Assembly: GCA_015665415.1 (NCBI GenBank)
Contig: JADFAE010000014.1
Span: 124,001 to 188,000 of the forward strand
Origin: Roseobacter sp.
GTDB taxonomy: Bacteria > Pseudomonadota > Alphaproteobacteria > Rhodobacterales > Rhodobacteraceae
Length of the DNA stretch: 64,000 nt
Direction of reading: 5' to 3'
The notes beneath the pieces are model-generated. The model saw only the letters and a program-made list of their open reading frames with translations, searched no databases and was not told the origin of the DNA. Of the stretch, positions 1-7,571 are shown one piece after another. Positions within the stretch are counted from its first letter, which is position 1; each line of letters opens with the position of its first letter. The position numbers and the translations under genes are program-made.

Positions 1-351
1 CACGGCCCGCACAAAGGCAACGCTGCGGGTGATATGATGACATGTCGCACGGGTGGTGATGGTCTGCCCCGGGGTGGCTACCCGCATGTAATCGATCCGC
101 AAATCGATGGTTGCGGTGCCTCCGGGCGCATCCGGGTGACACATCACCGCCGCGCCGCAACAGGTATCCATCAAGGCAGAAACCGCGCCGCCGGCAATAA
201 CACCACTTTGCGGGTCCCCAATGAGCTTTGCATCATAGGGCATTGAAATAACTGCAGTTCCATCACCGATTTCCTCCAAAATCATCCCCAGTTCCTTGGC
301 GTGGGGGATGGCTTTGATGAATTGGCGTGCGAGGTTTGTCTTATCTGCCAT
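1..351 (-). CDS. PaaI-family hotdog thioesterase, 3' part cut by window edge
   Basis: Reading the minus strand from an ATG at 349-351 gives 117 open codons running off the left edge. The start has AGGAAG seven bases upstream. The protein opens MADKTNLARQFIKAIPHAKE and contains GVIAGGAVSALMDTCCG, the central helix of the hotdog fold of PaaI-type thioesterases, with AGG where many members have HGG. Such enzymes hydrolyse small acyl-CoA thioesters in the cytoplasm. It lies head to head with the first MerR gene beside a beta-oxidation cluster, so a role in releasing or balancing acyl-CoA intermediates is inferred. The C-terminus is not visible. Confidence 0.82.
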   Translation of the reverse strand, partial: MADKTNLARQFIKAIPHAKELGMILEEIGDGTAVISMPYDAKLIGDPQSGVIAGGAVSALMDTCCGAAVMCHPDAPGGTATIDLRIDYMRVATPGQTITTRATCHHITRSVAFVRAV

Positions 352-478
352 ATGGCTGCTTCCTGTCTTGGCTGGCCCCAGTTGTGACCCTGCGCGAAAC
401 AAAGAGCAAGACCAGAGCACGCATGGTGGTTGCATCGACCAAATCGAATGCATAGGTTGCGCGCGAGGGAGATGATGG

Positions 479-847
479 ATGACCGAAGCAAGATTGTCAT
501 TCAAGGAAATGTGCGCGGCATTCGATGTGACGCCGCGAACCTTGCGTTATTATGAGTATATCGAGCTGCTGCAGCCCGACCGCGAAGGTCGGTCCCGGTT
601 CTACGGTGCCCGCGAACGGGCCCGGATGAAGCTGATTCTGCGCGGACGCCGTTTTGGCTTTCAGCTGGAAGAAATCCGGCAATGGCTTTTGATATATGAA
701 AATGAGGGCGACCAGGCCCAGATGCGGACCTTCATCGAGATGGCCGACCGCCAGATGGGAGAGCTGCAACAGCAGCGCGAACAGCTGGAGGAAGCCATGG
801 ACGAATTAAGCAGCCTGCGCGCAACAACACATGGCCTTTTGAAATAG
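479..847 (+). CDS. MerR-family transcriptional regulator (first of two paralogs)
   Basis: A 122-residue protein with an N-terminal winged helix-turn-helix (about residues 8-75; VTPRTLRYYEYIELL is the MerR signature) followed by a C-terminal helix rich in Glu and Gln (about 80-112) that would form the antiparallel dimerisation coiled coil. It has no Cys cluster for metal sensing and no separate ligand domain, so it fits the short MerR regulators found beside acyl-CoA catabolic genes (LiuR-like) rather than metal regulators. It is closely similar to the next regulator at 1174-1584. GGGAG lies about seven bases before the chosen ATG. Targets are inferred from the position next to acyl-CoA dehydrogenase genes. 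Confidence 0.88.
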   Translation: MTEARLSFKEMCAAFDVTPRTLRYYEYIELLQPDREGRSRFYGARERARMKLILRGRRFGFQLEEIRQWLLIYENEGDQAQMRTFIEMADRQMGELQQQREQLEEAMDELSSLRATTHGLLK

Positions 848-873
848 ACACCAAGTGACCCAAAACAAAACAC

Positions 874-914
874 CCGGCCCGTTCTGTTGCTACAGGACGG
901 GCCGGATCGCTTTT
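874..914 (+). terminator. Rho-independent terminator after the first MerR gene
   Basis: Arms 874-887 and 892-905 pair over 14 positions with one G-U, around a four-base loop. A short T run follows at 911-914. It lies 26 bases past the stop codon of the upstream regulator. Confidence 0.75.
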
Positions 915-994
915 GACAGATGGGTCCCTTTCGCGGTCCCGCTGCCCCCCAAAAAACCATCCTGCCCTGCCTGCGCACCCTCACCAACAAACCA

Positions 995-1093
995 GTAACG
1001 TTACGCCACATCCGCGCGACGGAGCGTCAAAACATCGGGCAGCTACGTCACTTGAAAAAGTGACGCCGCGTCCAGCTTACGTAAACGTCAAGA
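995..1093 (+). promoter_or_regulatory. Palindrome-rich control region of the second MerR gene
   Basis: The gap 848-1173 has no gene. After the terminator it carries three dyads: GTAACGTTAC (995-1004), CGTCACTTGAAAAAGTGACG (1046-1065, 8-bp arms, 4-bp loop) and ACGTAAACGT (1079-1088) inside TTACGTAAACGTCAA. The second dyad contains TTGAAA, a possible -35 element, and no T run follows it, so an operator is likelier than a terminator. MerR regulators usually bind dyads in the promoter spacer and control themselves. Assigning these sites to the adjacent regulators is inference. Confidence 0.5.
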
Positions 1094-1173
1094 AGATGTT
1101 GTAAAACGCTCAAGACCAAACCAGCTTGGGATACACCAGCCGCACCTGGCCCACGTTGAAGAGAGTGACGACG

Positions 1174-1584
1174 ATGACCGAGACAAGCGAAGACACAAAA
1201 TCGATCCGTGAAATGTGTGATGCCTTTGGGGTCACACCGCGTACCCTGCGTTTTTACGAGGCAAAAGAGTTGCTGTTTCCCCAGCGTCTCGGACAAAAGC
1301 GGTTGTTCACCAAGCGCGACGCGGCCCGGCTCAAACTGATCCTGCGGGGCAAGCGCTTTGGCTTCAGCCTCGAGGAAATACGCCAGCTGCTGGATCTGTA
1401 TCATATCGGTGATCAGCAAGTGACCCAGCTGTCGCGTACCTACGAAGTCGCCCTGGATCGCCTGGCCGACATGGAGCGCCAACGTGACGAGCTGAACGAA
1501 GCCATCGAAGAATTCAAAGACCAGTTGGAGTGGGGCAAAAAAGTCGTCGCTTCCATGCAAAACAGCCAGAAAGCTGCCGAATAG
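1174..1584 (+). CDS. MerR-family transcriptional regulator (second paralog)
   Basis: A 136-residue MerR protein: helix-turn-helix near residues 8-75 (VTPRTLRFYEAKELL), then a long coiled coil (about 90-130) and a basic tail. I chose the ATG at 1174 over an upstream in-frame ATG at 1126 because homologous alignment with the first MerR protein begins there. The paralogs share KLILRG(R/K)RFGF and LEEIRQ blocks. Its promoter region is unusually rich in palindromes. It is followed 79 bases later by the long acyl-CoA dehydrogenase gene in the same direction, so it is the best candidate for local regulator of the beta-oxidation operon. The inducer is unknown, and an acyl-CoA is a reasonable guess. 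Confidence 0.88.
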   Translation: MTETSEDTKSIREMCDAFGVTPRTLRFYEAKELLFPQRLGQKRLFTKRDAARLKLILRGKRFGFSLEEIRQLLDLYHIGDQQVTQLSRTYEVALDRLADMERQRDELNEAIEEFKDQLEWGKKVVASMQNSQKAAE

Positions 1585-1663
1585 CAGCCCCACACCGCCC
1601 CTTGCCCGGCCGCGCCGACACGTAGCCCCAAATTAGAACACTCAGCCACCAACGAGGACCGAG

Positions 1664-3445
1664 ATGCCCGTTTACTCCGCCCCTACCAAAGACACCCAAT
1701 TCATTCTGCATGACGTTTTGAAGGTCACCGAAGCTTCAACGCCGGGATATGACGAGTTGGAGAAGGCCTTTACCGGTGCCATCCTGGAAGAGGCCGGCAA
1801 GATCTCGAGCGAAGTGCTGCATCCGCTGAACACCGTCGGCGATCAGGAAGGCTGCCGGCTAGAGAATGGCGTCGTTTATACCCCCACGGGCTTTAAGGAA
1901 GCCTTTGAACAGGTCAAGGACGGCGGCTGGACCGGTCTCGACATGCCAGAGCAATACGGCGGCCAAAACATGCCCTATGTTCTGGGCACAGCTGTTGGTG
2001 AGTATTTCTCTGCGGCGAACCAGGCTTTTGTAATGTACCAAGGCCTGACCCATGGGGCCTCTGCCGCAATCCTGGCCCATGGCACCGATGCACAGAAAGA
2101 CACCTATCTGCCCAAGATGATCTCTTGCGAATGGACCGGCACCATGAATCTGACGGAGCCCCATTGCGGCACCGATCTTGGCTTGATGCGCACCAAGGCA
2201 GAGCCGCAGGAGGATGGCAGCTACAAGGTCTCCGGCCAGAAAATCTTTATCTCTGCCGGTGATCACGACATGTCCGACAATGTCATCCACCTGGTGCTGG
2301 CCAAGATCCCCGGCGGCCCAGACGGCATCAAGGGCGTATCCCTATTCATCGTGCCCAAATTCACCCTGAACGAAGACGGCACCCCGGGCGCGCGCAATGG
2401 TGTGTCGGTGGGCAATATCGAAAAGAAGATGGGCATCCACGGCAACTCCACCTGCGTGATGAACTACGATGAGGCCACTGGCTATCTGCTGGGCGATGCC
2501 CACAAAGGCATGCGCGCCATGTTCACGATGATGAACGAAGCCCGTCTGGGTGTGGGCATGCAGGGGGTTTCTCAGGCCGAGGCCGCTTATCAGAATGCAG
2601 TGGAATACGCCAAAGACCGGCTGCAGGGCCGCGATGTGACCGGCGTGAAAAATCCCGATGGTCCCGCCGACCCGCTGATCGTGCACCCCGATATCCGCCG
2701 CAGCCTGATGGATCAGAAAAGCTTTGTAGAAGGCGGCCGTGCCTTCCTGCTTTGGGGCTCCACTCTGATCGACCAGGCGCACCGCGATAAAAACACGGAT
2801 GCCGATGGGCTGGTCTCGCTGCTGACCCCGGTCATCAAGGGGTTCTTGTCGGACGAGGGTTACGACATGACGGTCAAGGCCCAGCAGGTCTTTGGTGGTC
2901 ACGGCTACATCGAAGAGCACGGCATGAGCCAATACACCCGCGATGCCCGCATTGCCCAGATCTACGAGGGCGCCAATGGCGTGCAGGCTCTGGACCTGGT
3001 TGGGCGCAAGCTGGCTGTGGATGGTGGCAAATACGTCATGGCCTTCTTTGAACTGGTCAAGAATTTCTGCAAGGAAAACACAGACCTCTCGGAGGATTTC
3101 ACCAAGAGTTTCATCGCCCCGCTGAAAGCGGCGTCCAAAGATCTGCAGGCCGCGAGCATGTATTTCATGCAAAACGGCATGAAGAACCCCAACAATGCCC
3201 TGTCCGGCTCTTACGACTTCATGCATATGTTTGGGCATGTTTGCCTGGGCCTGATGTGGGCGCAGATGGGCAAAGCCGCCCAGGAAGCCCTTGACGCTGG
3301 GGCCTCTGACGCGGCGTTCTATGAGACAAAAATTGCCACCGGTCGATACTATATGGCCAGAAGGTTGCCCGCCACCAAACTGCATTTGGCCCGGATCGAG
3401 ACCGGCGCCGATACTGTCATGGCCTTGGACGCGGCAAACTTTTGA
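1664..3445 (+). CDS. Long acyl-CoA dehydrogenase (FadE/DmdC-type, 593 residues)
   Basis: FAD-dependent enzyme that forms the trans-2 double bond in acyl-CoA, passing electrons to ETF. Length and domain order fit the long ACAD group: N-terminal extension (about 1-80), central ACAD domain, and a C-terminal extra domain after about residue 470. FAD/substrate motifs include [11 protein letters not shown] and [12 protein letters not shown]435 in [10 protein letters not shown] sits where the catalytic base of medium-chain enzymes lies. GAGG is six bases before ATG. The same family includes DmdC, the methylmercaptopropionyl-CoA dehydrogenase of DMSP breakdown. With thiolase and FadB-like partners downstream, general fatty acid beta-oxidation is the likelier role here. 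Confidence 0.92.
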   Translation: MPVYSAPTKDTQFILHDVLKVTEASTPGYDELEKAFTGAILEEAGKISSEVLHPLNTVGDQEGCRLENGVVYTPTGFKEAFEQVKDGGWTGLDMPEQYGGQNMPYVLGTAVGEYFSAANQAFVMYQGLTHGASAAILAHGTDAQKDTYLPKMISCEWTGTMNLTEPHCGTDLGLMRTKAEPQEDGSYKVSGQKIFISAGDHDMSDNVIHLVLAKIPGGPDGIKGVSLFIVPKFTLNEDGTPGARNGVSVGNIEKKMGIHGNSTCVMNYDEATGYLLGDAHKGMRAMFTMMNEARLGVGMQGVSQAEAAYQNAVEYAKDRLQGRDVTGVKNPDGPADPLIVHPDIRRSLMDQKSFVEGGRAFLLWGSTLIDQAHRDKNTDADGLVSLLTPVIKGFLSDEGYDMTVKAQQVFGGHGYIEEHGMSQYTRDARIAQIYEGANGVQALDLVGRKLAVDGGKYVMAFFELVKNFCKENTDLSEDFTKSFIAPLKAASKDLQAASMYFMQNGMKNPNNALSGSYDFMHMFGHVCLGLMWAQMGKAAQEALDAGASDAAFYETKIATGRYYMARRLPATKLHLARIETGADTVMALDAANF

Positions 3446-3468
3446 TCCTTATGGAGAAACCACGGGAC

Positions 3469-3491
3469 CTCCCCTGTCAGACAGGGGGTGT
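3469..3491 (+). other. Hairpin between acyl-CoA dehydrogenase gene and small ORF
   Basis: Core arms CCCCTGT (3471-3477) and ACAGGGG (3481-3487) with a CAG loop, 25 bases after the dehydrogenase stop. No T run follows. It could shield the upstream mRNA from 3' decay or attenuate transcription. Confidence 0.4.
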
Positions 3492-3535
3492 CTCATCCGG
3501 TCCGGGGGCTTTGAGACCACAGTTAAGGAGCCCTC

Positions 3536-3748
3536 ATGCCAAAACGCTTTCGCCTGACCCGCCGCTTTCCCGTCGCCATGACCGAGGACGGCTATCGCAG
3601 GCTCAAACGCTTTGCATCCGAGGCCGGGTTAGATGAAGGCGAAGCGTTGTCATTTCTGTTCGAGCATTTCGACAGTGTGACGGACCAAGAAAACCTGGGC
3701 CACCGGCTGCGACTGTTCAACAGCGAGCTGGAGAGCCGCAAACGATAA
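3536..3748 (+). CDS. Small basic hypothetical protein (70 residues)
   Basis: The frame has AAGGAG six bases before its ATG, better than many neighbours, and sits collinear between two acyl-CoA dehydrogenase genes with 42 bases to the next start. The sequence begins MPKRFRLTRRFPVAMTEDGY and is strongly charged, with predicted helices around 16-30 and 34-60. The opening beta-strand-like stretch and the following helices resemble ribbon-helix-helix DNA-binding folds, but I cannot confirm this. Function unknown. Position suggests co-expression with beta-oxidation enzymes. Confidence 0.7.
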   Translation: MPKRFRLTRRFPVAMTEDGYRRLKRFASEAGLDEGEALSFLFEHFDSVTDQENLGHRLRLFNSELESRKR

Positions 3749-3790
3749 GGGCCCGACGTCAGAACACGTTCACGGGTCGATGGGAGCAAA

Positions 3791-4942
3791 ATGAGTAGCG
3801 AGACCCGTTCCGCCTGGATGACCGACGAGCATCAGATGCTGGCCGACATGACGGCTCAGTTCATCACCAATGAGTGGATGCCGAAATACGAAACCTGGCG
3901 CAAACAGGGGATGATGGATCGCGAAACCTGGAACCAGGCGGGCGAGCTGGGTCTGCTTTGCCCCTCCATCCCCGAAGAATACGGCGGTGTCGGCGGTGAT
4001 TTTGGTCATGAGGCCGCGATCCTACTCGAAGGCAGCCGCGCCAATCTGGCCAGCTGGGGCCACGGCATCCATTCCGGCATCGTGGCACATTACATCCTGG
4101 AATATGGCACCGAAGAGCAAAAGAATCGCTGGCTGCCCAAGATGATCAGCGGCGAGCTGGTCGGCGCACTGGCGATGACCGAGCCTTCGACGGGGTCGGA
4201 TGTGCAGCGGATCAAGACCAAGGCCCTGCGCGAAGGCAATGCCTATCGGCTGTCAGGGCAAAAGACTTTCATCACCAATGGTCAGCATGCCAATCTTATC
4301 CTGGTAGCCGCCAAGACTGATCCAAAACAGGGATCCAAAGGCGTCTCTCTGGTGGCTGTTGAAACCGATGGTGCCGAGGGGTTCTCTCGCGGACGCAATC
4401 TGGACAAGATCGGCCTGCATGCCGCCGACACCTCAGAGCTGTTCTTTGACAATGTCGAAGTGCCGCCGGAAAATATCCTGGGCCAGGAAGAGGGCAAAGG
4501 CTTTTATCAGATGATGCAGCAGCTGCCGCAGGAACGTCTGATCATTGCCTGCGGCGCTGTGGGCGCGATGGAGGGAGCGGTTGCGCGCACCATCGCCTAT
4601 TGCAAGGAACGCGAGGCCTTTGGCGGCCCGCTGACGCAGTTTCAGAACACCCGGTTCAAGTTGGTGGAATGCCTGACAAAAACCAAAGTTGCGCGCGCCT
4701 TTCTGGATGAATGCATGGTCGAGCATCTGCAAGGCAAACTGACAGTGGAAAAGGCCGCGATGGCGAAATATTGGATCACTGACACCCAAGGCGAAGTCTT
4801 GGATGAATGCGTGCAGATGCATGGTGGCTATGGTTTCATGCAAGAATATGCGGTGGCGGAGATGTGGGCAGATGCACGCGTGCAGCGCATCTATGGCGGC
4901 ACCAATGAGATCATGAAGGAATTGATCGGGAGGTCGCTGTGA
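3791..4942 (+). CDS. Acyl-CoA dehydrogenase (LCAD-like, 383 residues)
   Basis: Standard-length ACAD with the three-domain fold: N-terminal helices (1-120), beta domain with [11 protein letters not shown] near 129-139 and FITNGQ near 160-165, and C-terminal helices carrying [17 protein letters not shown]. The C-terminal signature reads [14 protein letters not shown], with Gly where medium/short-chain enzymes carry the catalytic Glu. In long-chain and isovaleryl-type enzymes the base instead sits in an earlier helix, and E261 ([11 protein letters not shown]) is in that place. It would oxidise long-chain or branched acyl-CoA. It follows the small ORF by 42 bases and belongs to the same cluster as the longer dehydrogenase. 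Confidence 0.93.
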   Translation: MSSETRSAWMTDEHQMLADMTAQFITNEWMPKYETWRKQGMMDRETWNQAGELGLLCPSIPEEYGGVGGDFGHEAAILLEGSRANLASWGHGIHSGIVAHYILEYGTEEQKNRWLPKMISGELVGALAMTEPSTGSDVQRIKTKALREGNAYRLSGQKTFITNGQHANLILVAAKTDPKQGSKGVSLVAVETDGAEGFSRGRNLDKIGLHAADTSELFFDNVEVPPENILGQEEGKGFYQMMQQLPQERLIIACGAVGAMEGAVARTIAYCKEREAFGGPLTQFQNTRFKLVECLTKTKVARAFLDECMVEHLQGKLTVEKAAMAKYWITDTQGEVLDECVQMHGGYGFMQEYAVAEMWADARVQRIYGGTNEIMKELIGRSL

Positions 4943-5000
4943 TCCGCAGCGTGACACAACCTGTGCCTTCCCCTGGTGCAGCCGCAGCATGCCTCCGGCG

Positions 5001-5175
5001 GAGGTATTTTGGGCAAAATGAAAAAGCAAAGCCCCTGCCCCGATGGCAGAGCCAAAAGGACAGAGACGTCTTCACTTTGCGCGGTCATCGGCTCCTCAGC
5101 CTGTACCGCAGCCCAAGACTATCACATGACCAGTGGAAGAAGATTAACTCTTCATCATTTTGCCCAAAATACCTC
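5001..5175. repeat. MITE/REP-like element with 21-bp perfect terminal inverted repeats
   Basis: The 289-base gap between the dehydrogenase and GST genes has no credible gene. Bases 5001-5021 (starting GAGGTATTTTGGGC) and 5155-5175 are exact reverse complements over 21 positions, enclosing 133 bases. A GC hairpin follows (GCGGGGG 5184-5190, CCCCCGC 5198-5204). Similar GAGTATTTTNGGC-type intergenic palindromes are, as I remember, scattered through Rhodobacteraceae genomes, suggesting a dispersed non-coding repeat. No target-site duplication is evident and no second copy occurs in this window. Confidence 0.65.
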
Positions 5176-5231
5176 ACGGGGGTGCGGGGGTGTGAAACCC
5201 CCGCCGTGCCGATCACAATCAGGAGAGACGC

Positions 5232-5864
5232 ATGACCATCAAACTCCATTGCTTTGGCGAGAGCGGCCATAGCTACAAGGCCGCGCTGGCGCTGGAACTT
5301 TCAGGGTTGGACTGGGAACCAGTCTATGTCGACTTCTTTGCCGGTCAGCATCGCGGCGATGACTACCGCGCCCTCAACCTCATGGCAGAGGCGCCGGTTC
5401 TGGTGGACGGAGACATCCATCTGTCGCAATCCGGTGTGATCCAGCAGTATATCAGTGACAAGACCGGCAAGTTTGGCGGTGCTGGCGGCGAGAAATACGA
5501 AGTCCTGCGGTGGGTACTTTGGGACAATCACAAGCTTTCCAGCCAGGTGGGCATGACCCGTTTCCTGATGAATTTTCTGCCTCCGAACAAACGCCCTGCC
5601 GAGGTTATCGCCTTCATGCAGGGCAGGCTCAAAGCCGCTTTTGCCACGCTGGATAACCATTTGCAGGGCCGTGACTGGATCGTTGGACGTGACCTCAGCA
5701 ATGCCGATCTCACCTGCTGTGGCTACTTGTTTTACGAAGAACCTTTTGGATTTGACCGCAAAGACTACCCCAATATCGACGCCTGGCTTTCGCGCATCAG
5801 CGCAACCCCCGGCTGGAAACACCCCTATGATCTAATGCCCGGCAACCCGTCGGACCGCGCTTGA
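5232..5864 (+). CDS. Glutathione S-transferase family protein
   Basis: 210 residues with a thioredoxin-like N-terminal domain (about 1-80; MTIKLHCFGESGHSYK, then EAPVLVDGDIHLSQSGVIQQY with the cis-Pro/Ser region that binds glutathione) and an all-helical C-terminal domain (about 90-200; DWIVGRDLSNADL is the conserved N-capping region of helix 6). GSTs conjugate or isomerise electrophiles with glutathione in the cytoplasm. CAGGAGAG precedes the ATG. Only ten bases separate it from the thiolase gene, so it is probably co-transcribed with the fatty-acid genes. A link to detoxifying reactive enoyl or aldehyde products is inference. Confidence 0.9.
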   Translation: MTIKLHCFGESGHSYKAALALELSGLDWEPVYVDFFAGQHRGDDYRALNLMAEAPVLVDGDIHLSQSGVIQQYISDKTGKFGGAGGEKYEVLRWVLWDNHKLSSQVGMTRFLMNFLPPNKRPAEVIAFMQGRLKAAFATLDNHLQGRDWIVGRDLSNADLTCCGYLFYEEPFGFDRKDYPNIDAWLSRISATPGWKHPYDLMPGNPSDRA

Positions 5865-5874
5865 GGAGAAACTC

Positions 5875-7086
5875 ATGACCGAAGCTTATATCTACGACGC
5901 AATTCGCACCCCGCGAGGCAAGGGCCGCAAAGATGGCTCTTTGCACGAGGTGACATCCGTGCGGCTTTCGGCGCTGACGCTGAATGCGCTGAAAGAGCGC
6001 AACAATCTGGAAGGCCACGCCGTAGAGGATGTGATCTGGGGCAATGTCACCCAGGTGATGGAACAGGGCGGCTGTCTGGCACGCTCTGCCGTGCTGGCCT
6101 CGGATCTGGACCAAAGCATTCCGGGACTTGCCATCAACCGCTTCTGTGCGAGCGGCATGGAGGCGGTCAATCTGGCCGCCAACCAGGTGAAGGGCGGCGC
6201 AGGTCAGGCATATATCGCTGGTGGGGTTGAGATGATGGGCCGCGTGGCCATGGGCTCTGACGGCGCAGCCATCGCGGTGGATCCCGCGCTGGCGATGGAG
6301 ACCTATTTTGTCCCACAGGGCATCTCAGCGGATATTATCGCGACTGAGTATGGATTTACCCGCGAGCAGGCCGATGCCTTGGCGGTGGAAAGCCAGCGCC
6401 GGGCCAAGGCCGCCTGGGACGACAATCGCTTTGCCAAATCGGTGATCACCGTGCGCGATCAGAACGGTATCGCCATTCTGGACCACGATGAATACATGCG
6501 TCCCGGCACCGACATGCAATTGCTGGGCGGGCTCAATGCCTCTTTCCAGATGATGGGTGAGCAGATGCCCGGTTTCGACAAAGTGGCGATGCTGAAATAC
6601 CCGCATCTGGAGCGGATCAACCACATTCACCATGCAGGCAACTCTTCGGGTATTGTTGACGGCGCGGCAGCCGTGTTGATCGGCAACAAAGAGTTTGGTG
6701 AGCAAAATGGCCTGAAGCCCCGCGCCCGGATCAAGGCCACCGCCAAAATCGGCACCGATCCCACCATCATGCTGACCGGCCCGGTGCCGGTGACGCAGAA
6801 GATCCTGGCCGACAACGGTATGGTGATCTCTGATCTGGATCTGTTTGAGGTCAACGAGGCCTTTGCCTCTGTGGTAATGCGGTTCCAGCAGGCCTTTGAT
6901 GTGGACCCCGAACTGGTCAACGTCAACGGCGGCTCCATCGCCATGGGGCACCCGCTGGGGGCCACTGGGGCCATCATCATCGGCACCCTCTTGGATGAGC
7001 TGGAGCGCCAGGACAAAGAGATGGGTCTGGCCACGCTCTGCATCGCCTCTGGCATGGGTGCGGCCACCATCATCGAGCGCGTCTGA
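5875..7086 (+). CDS. Acetyl-CoA C-acyltransferase (thiolase, FadA-type)
   Basis: 403 residues with the full thiolase triad: nucleophilic C91 in NRFCASGMEAVNL, H359 in AMGHPLGATGA and C389 in CIASGMGAA. The enzyme cleaves 3-ketoacyl-CoA with CoA to acetyl-CoA and a shortened acyl-CoA in the last step of beta-oxidation. The ATG follows GAGGAGAAACTC, a strong ribosome site. The stop TGA shares its final A with the ATG of the cupin gene, and the FadB/FadJ-like gene follows, so the three genes form a tight operon. The pairing with a fused hydratase/dehydrogenase supports a degradative rather than biosynthetic thiolase. Confidence 0.95.
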   Translation: MTEAYIYDAIRTPRGKGRKDGSLHEVTSVRLSALTLNALKERNNLEGHAVEDVIWGNVTQVMEQGGCLARSAVLASDLDQSIPGLAINRFCASGMEAVNLAANQVKGGAGQAYIAGGVEMMGRVAMGSDGAAIAVDPALAMETYFVPQGISADIIATEYGFTREQADALAVESQRRAKAAWDDNRFAKSVITVRDQNGIAILDHDEYMRPGTDMQLLGGLNASFQMMGEQMPGFDKVAMLKYPHLERINHIHHAGNSSGIVDGAAAVLIGNKEFGEQNGLKPRARIKATAKIGTDPTIMLTGPVPVTQKILADNGMVISDLDLFEVNEAFASVVMRFQQAFDVDPELVNVNGGSIAMGHPLGATGAIIIGTLLDELERQDKEMGLATLCIASGMGAATIIERV

Positions 7087-7571
7087 TGCCCAAGCTGGAT
7101 CTGTCGCAAATCCCCGTTAGGGGCGGCTCGAGCTACCCCGGCAAACTGGCGGAAGCGGTCGCGGGCCGTTTCAATCAGGGTGTTGGCGATGTCGGCGGAG
7201 TGACCCAATTTGGTGTCAATATCGTGCGGCTTGAGCCTGGGGCTTTGTCGTCTCTGCGCCACTATCACATGCAACAGGACGAATTTCTGGTGATGCTGAG
7301 CGGCGCCTGCACCCTGATTGACGATCAGGGCGAACACGAGATGCAACCCGGTGATTGCGCCAGCTTTCCAGCCGGTGAGGCCAATGGCCATCACCTGAAA
7401 AACATGACCGACGCGCCTGCCAGTTTTCTGGTGGTGGGCACGCGGACCCCGACTGAAACCGCTTACTACAGCGATATCGATATGATGGTGGAGATGGATG
7501 CCAAGGGCTTCTCCTTCACCCGCAAAGACGGCAGCCCGCTGACGGCTGACCAGATCGGAGACGAAACATGA
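7086..7571 (+). CDS. Cupin-domain protein in the beta-oxidation operon
   Basis: 161 residues forming one cupin barrel. The metal-binding motif 1 region reads SSLRHYHMQQDEFLVMLSG (His, His, Glu at the usual spacing), and motif 2 lies in GDCASFPAGEANGHHLKN. No catalytic assignment can be made from sequence. It may be a sugar- or thioester-binding cupin or a small metalloenzyme. It is translationally coupled on both sides: its ATG overlaps the thiolase stop by one base and its own stop overlaps the next ATG (ATGA). That coupling implies a role linked to fatty acid breakdown, which I cannot specify. Confidence 0.85.
   Translation: MPKLDLSQIPVRGGSSYPGKLAEAVAGRFNQGVGDVGGVTQFGVNIVRLEPGALSSLRHYHMQQDEFLVMLSGACTLIDDQGEHEMQPGDCASFPAGEANGHHLKNMTDAPASFLVVGTRTPTETAYYSDIDMMVEMDAKGFSFTRKDGSPLTADQIGDET

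Noticed and set aside
1046-1065. Terminator reading of the CGTCAC...GTGACG hairpin
   Set aside because: No T run follows and the site lies between an earlier terminator and a gene start, so an operator is likelier.
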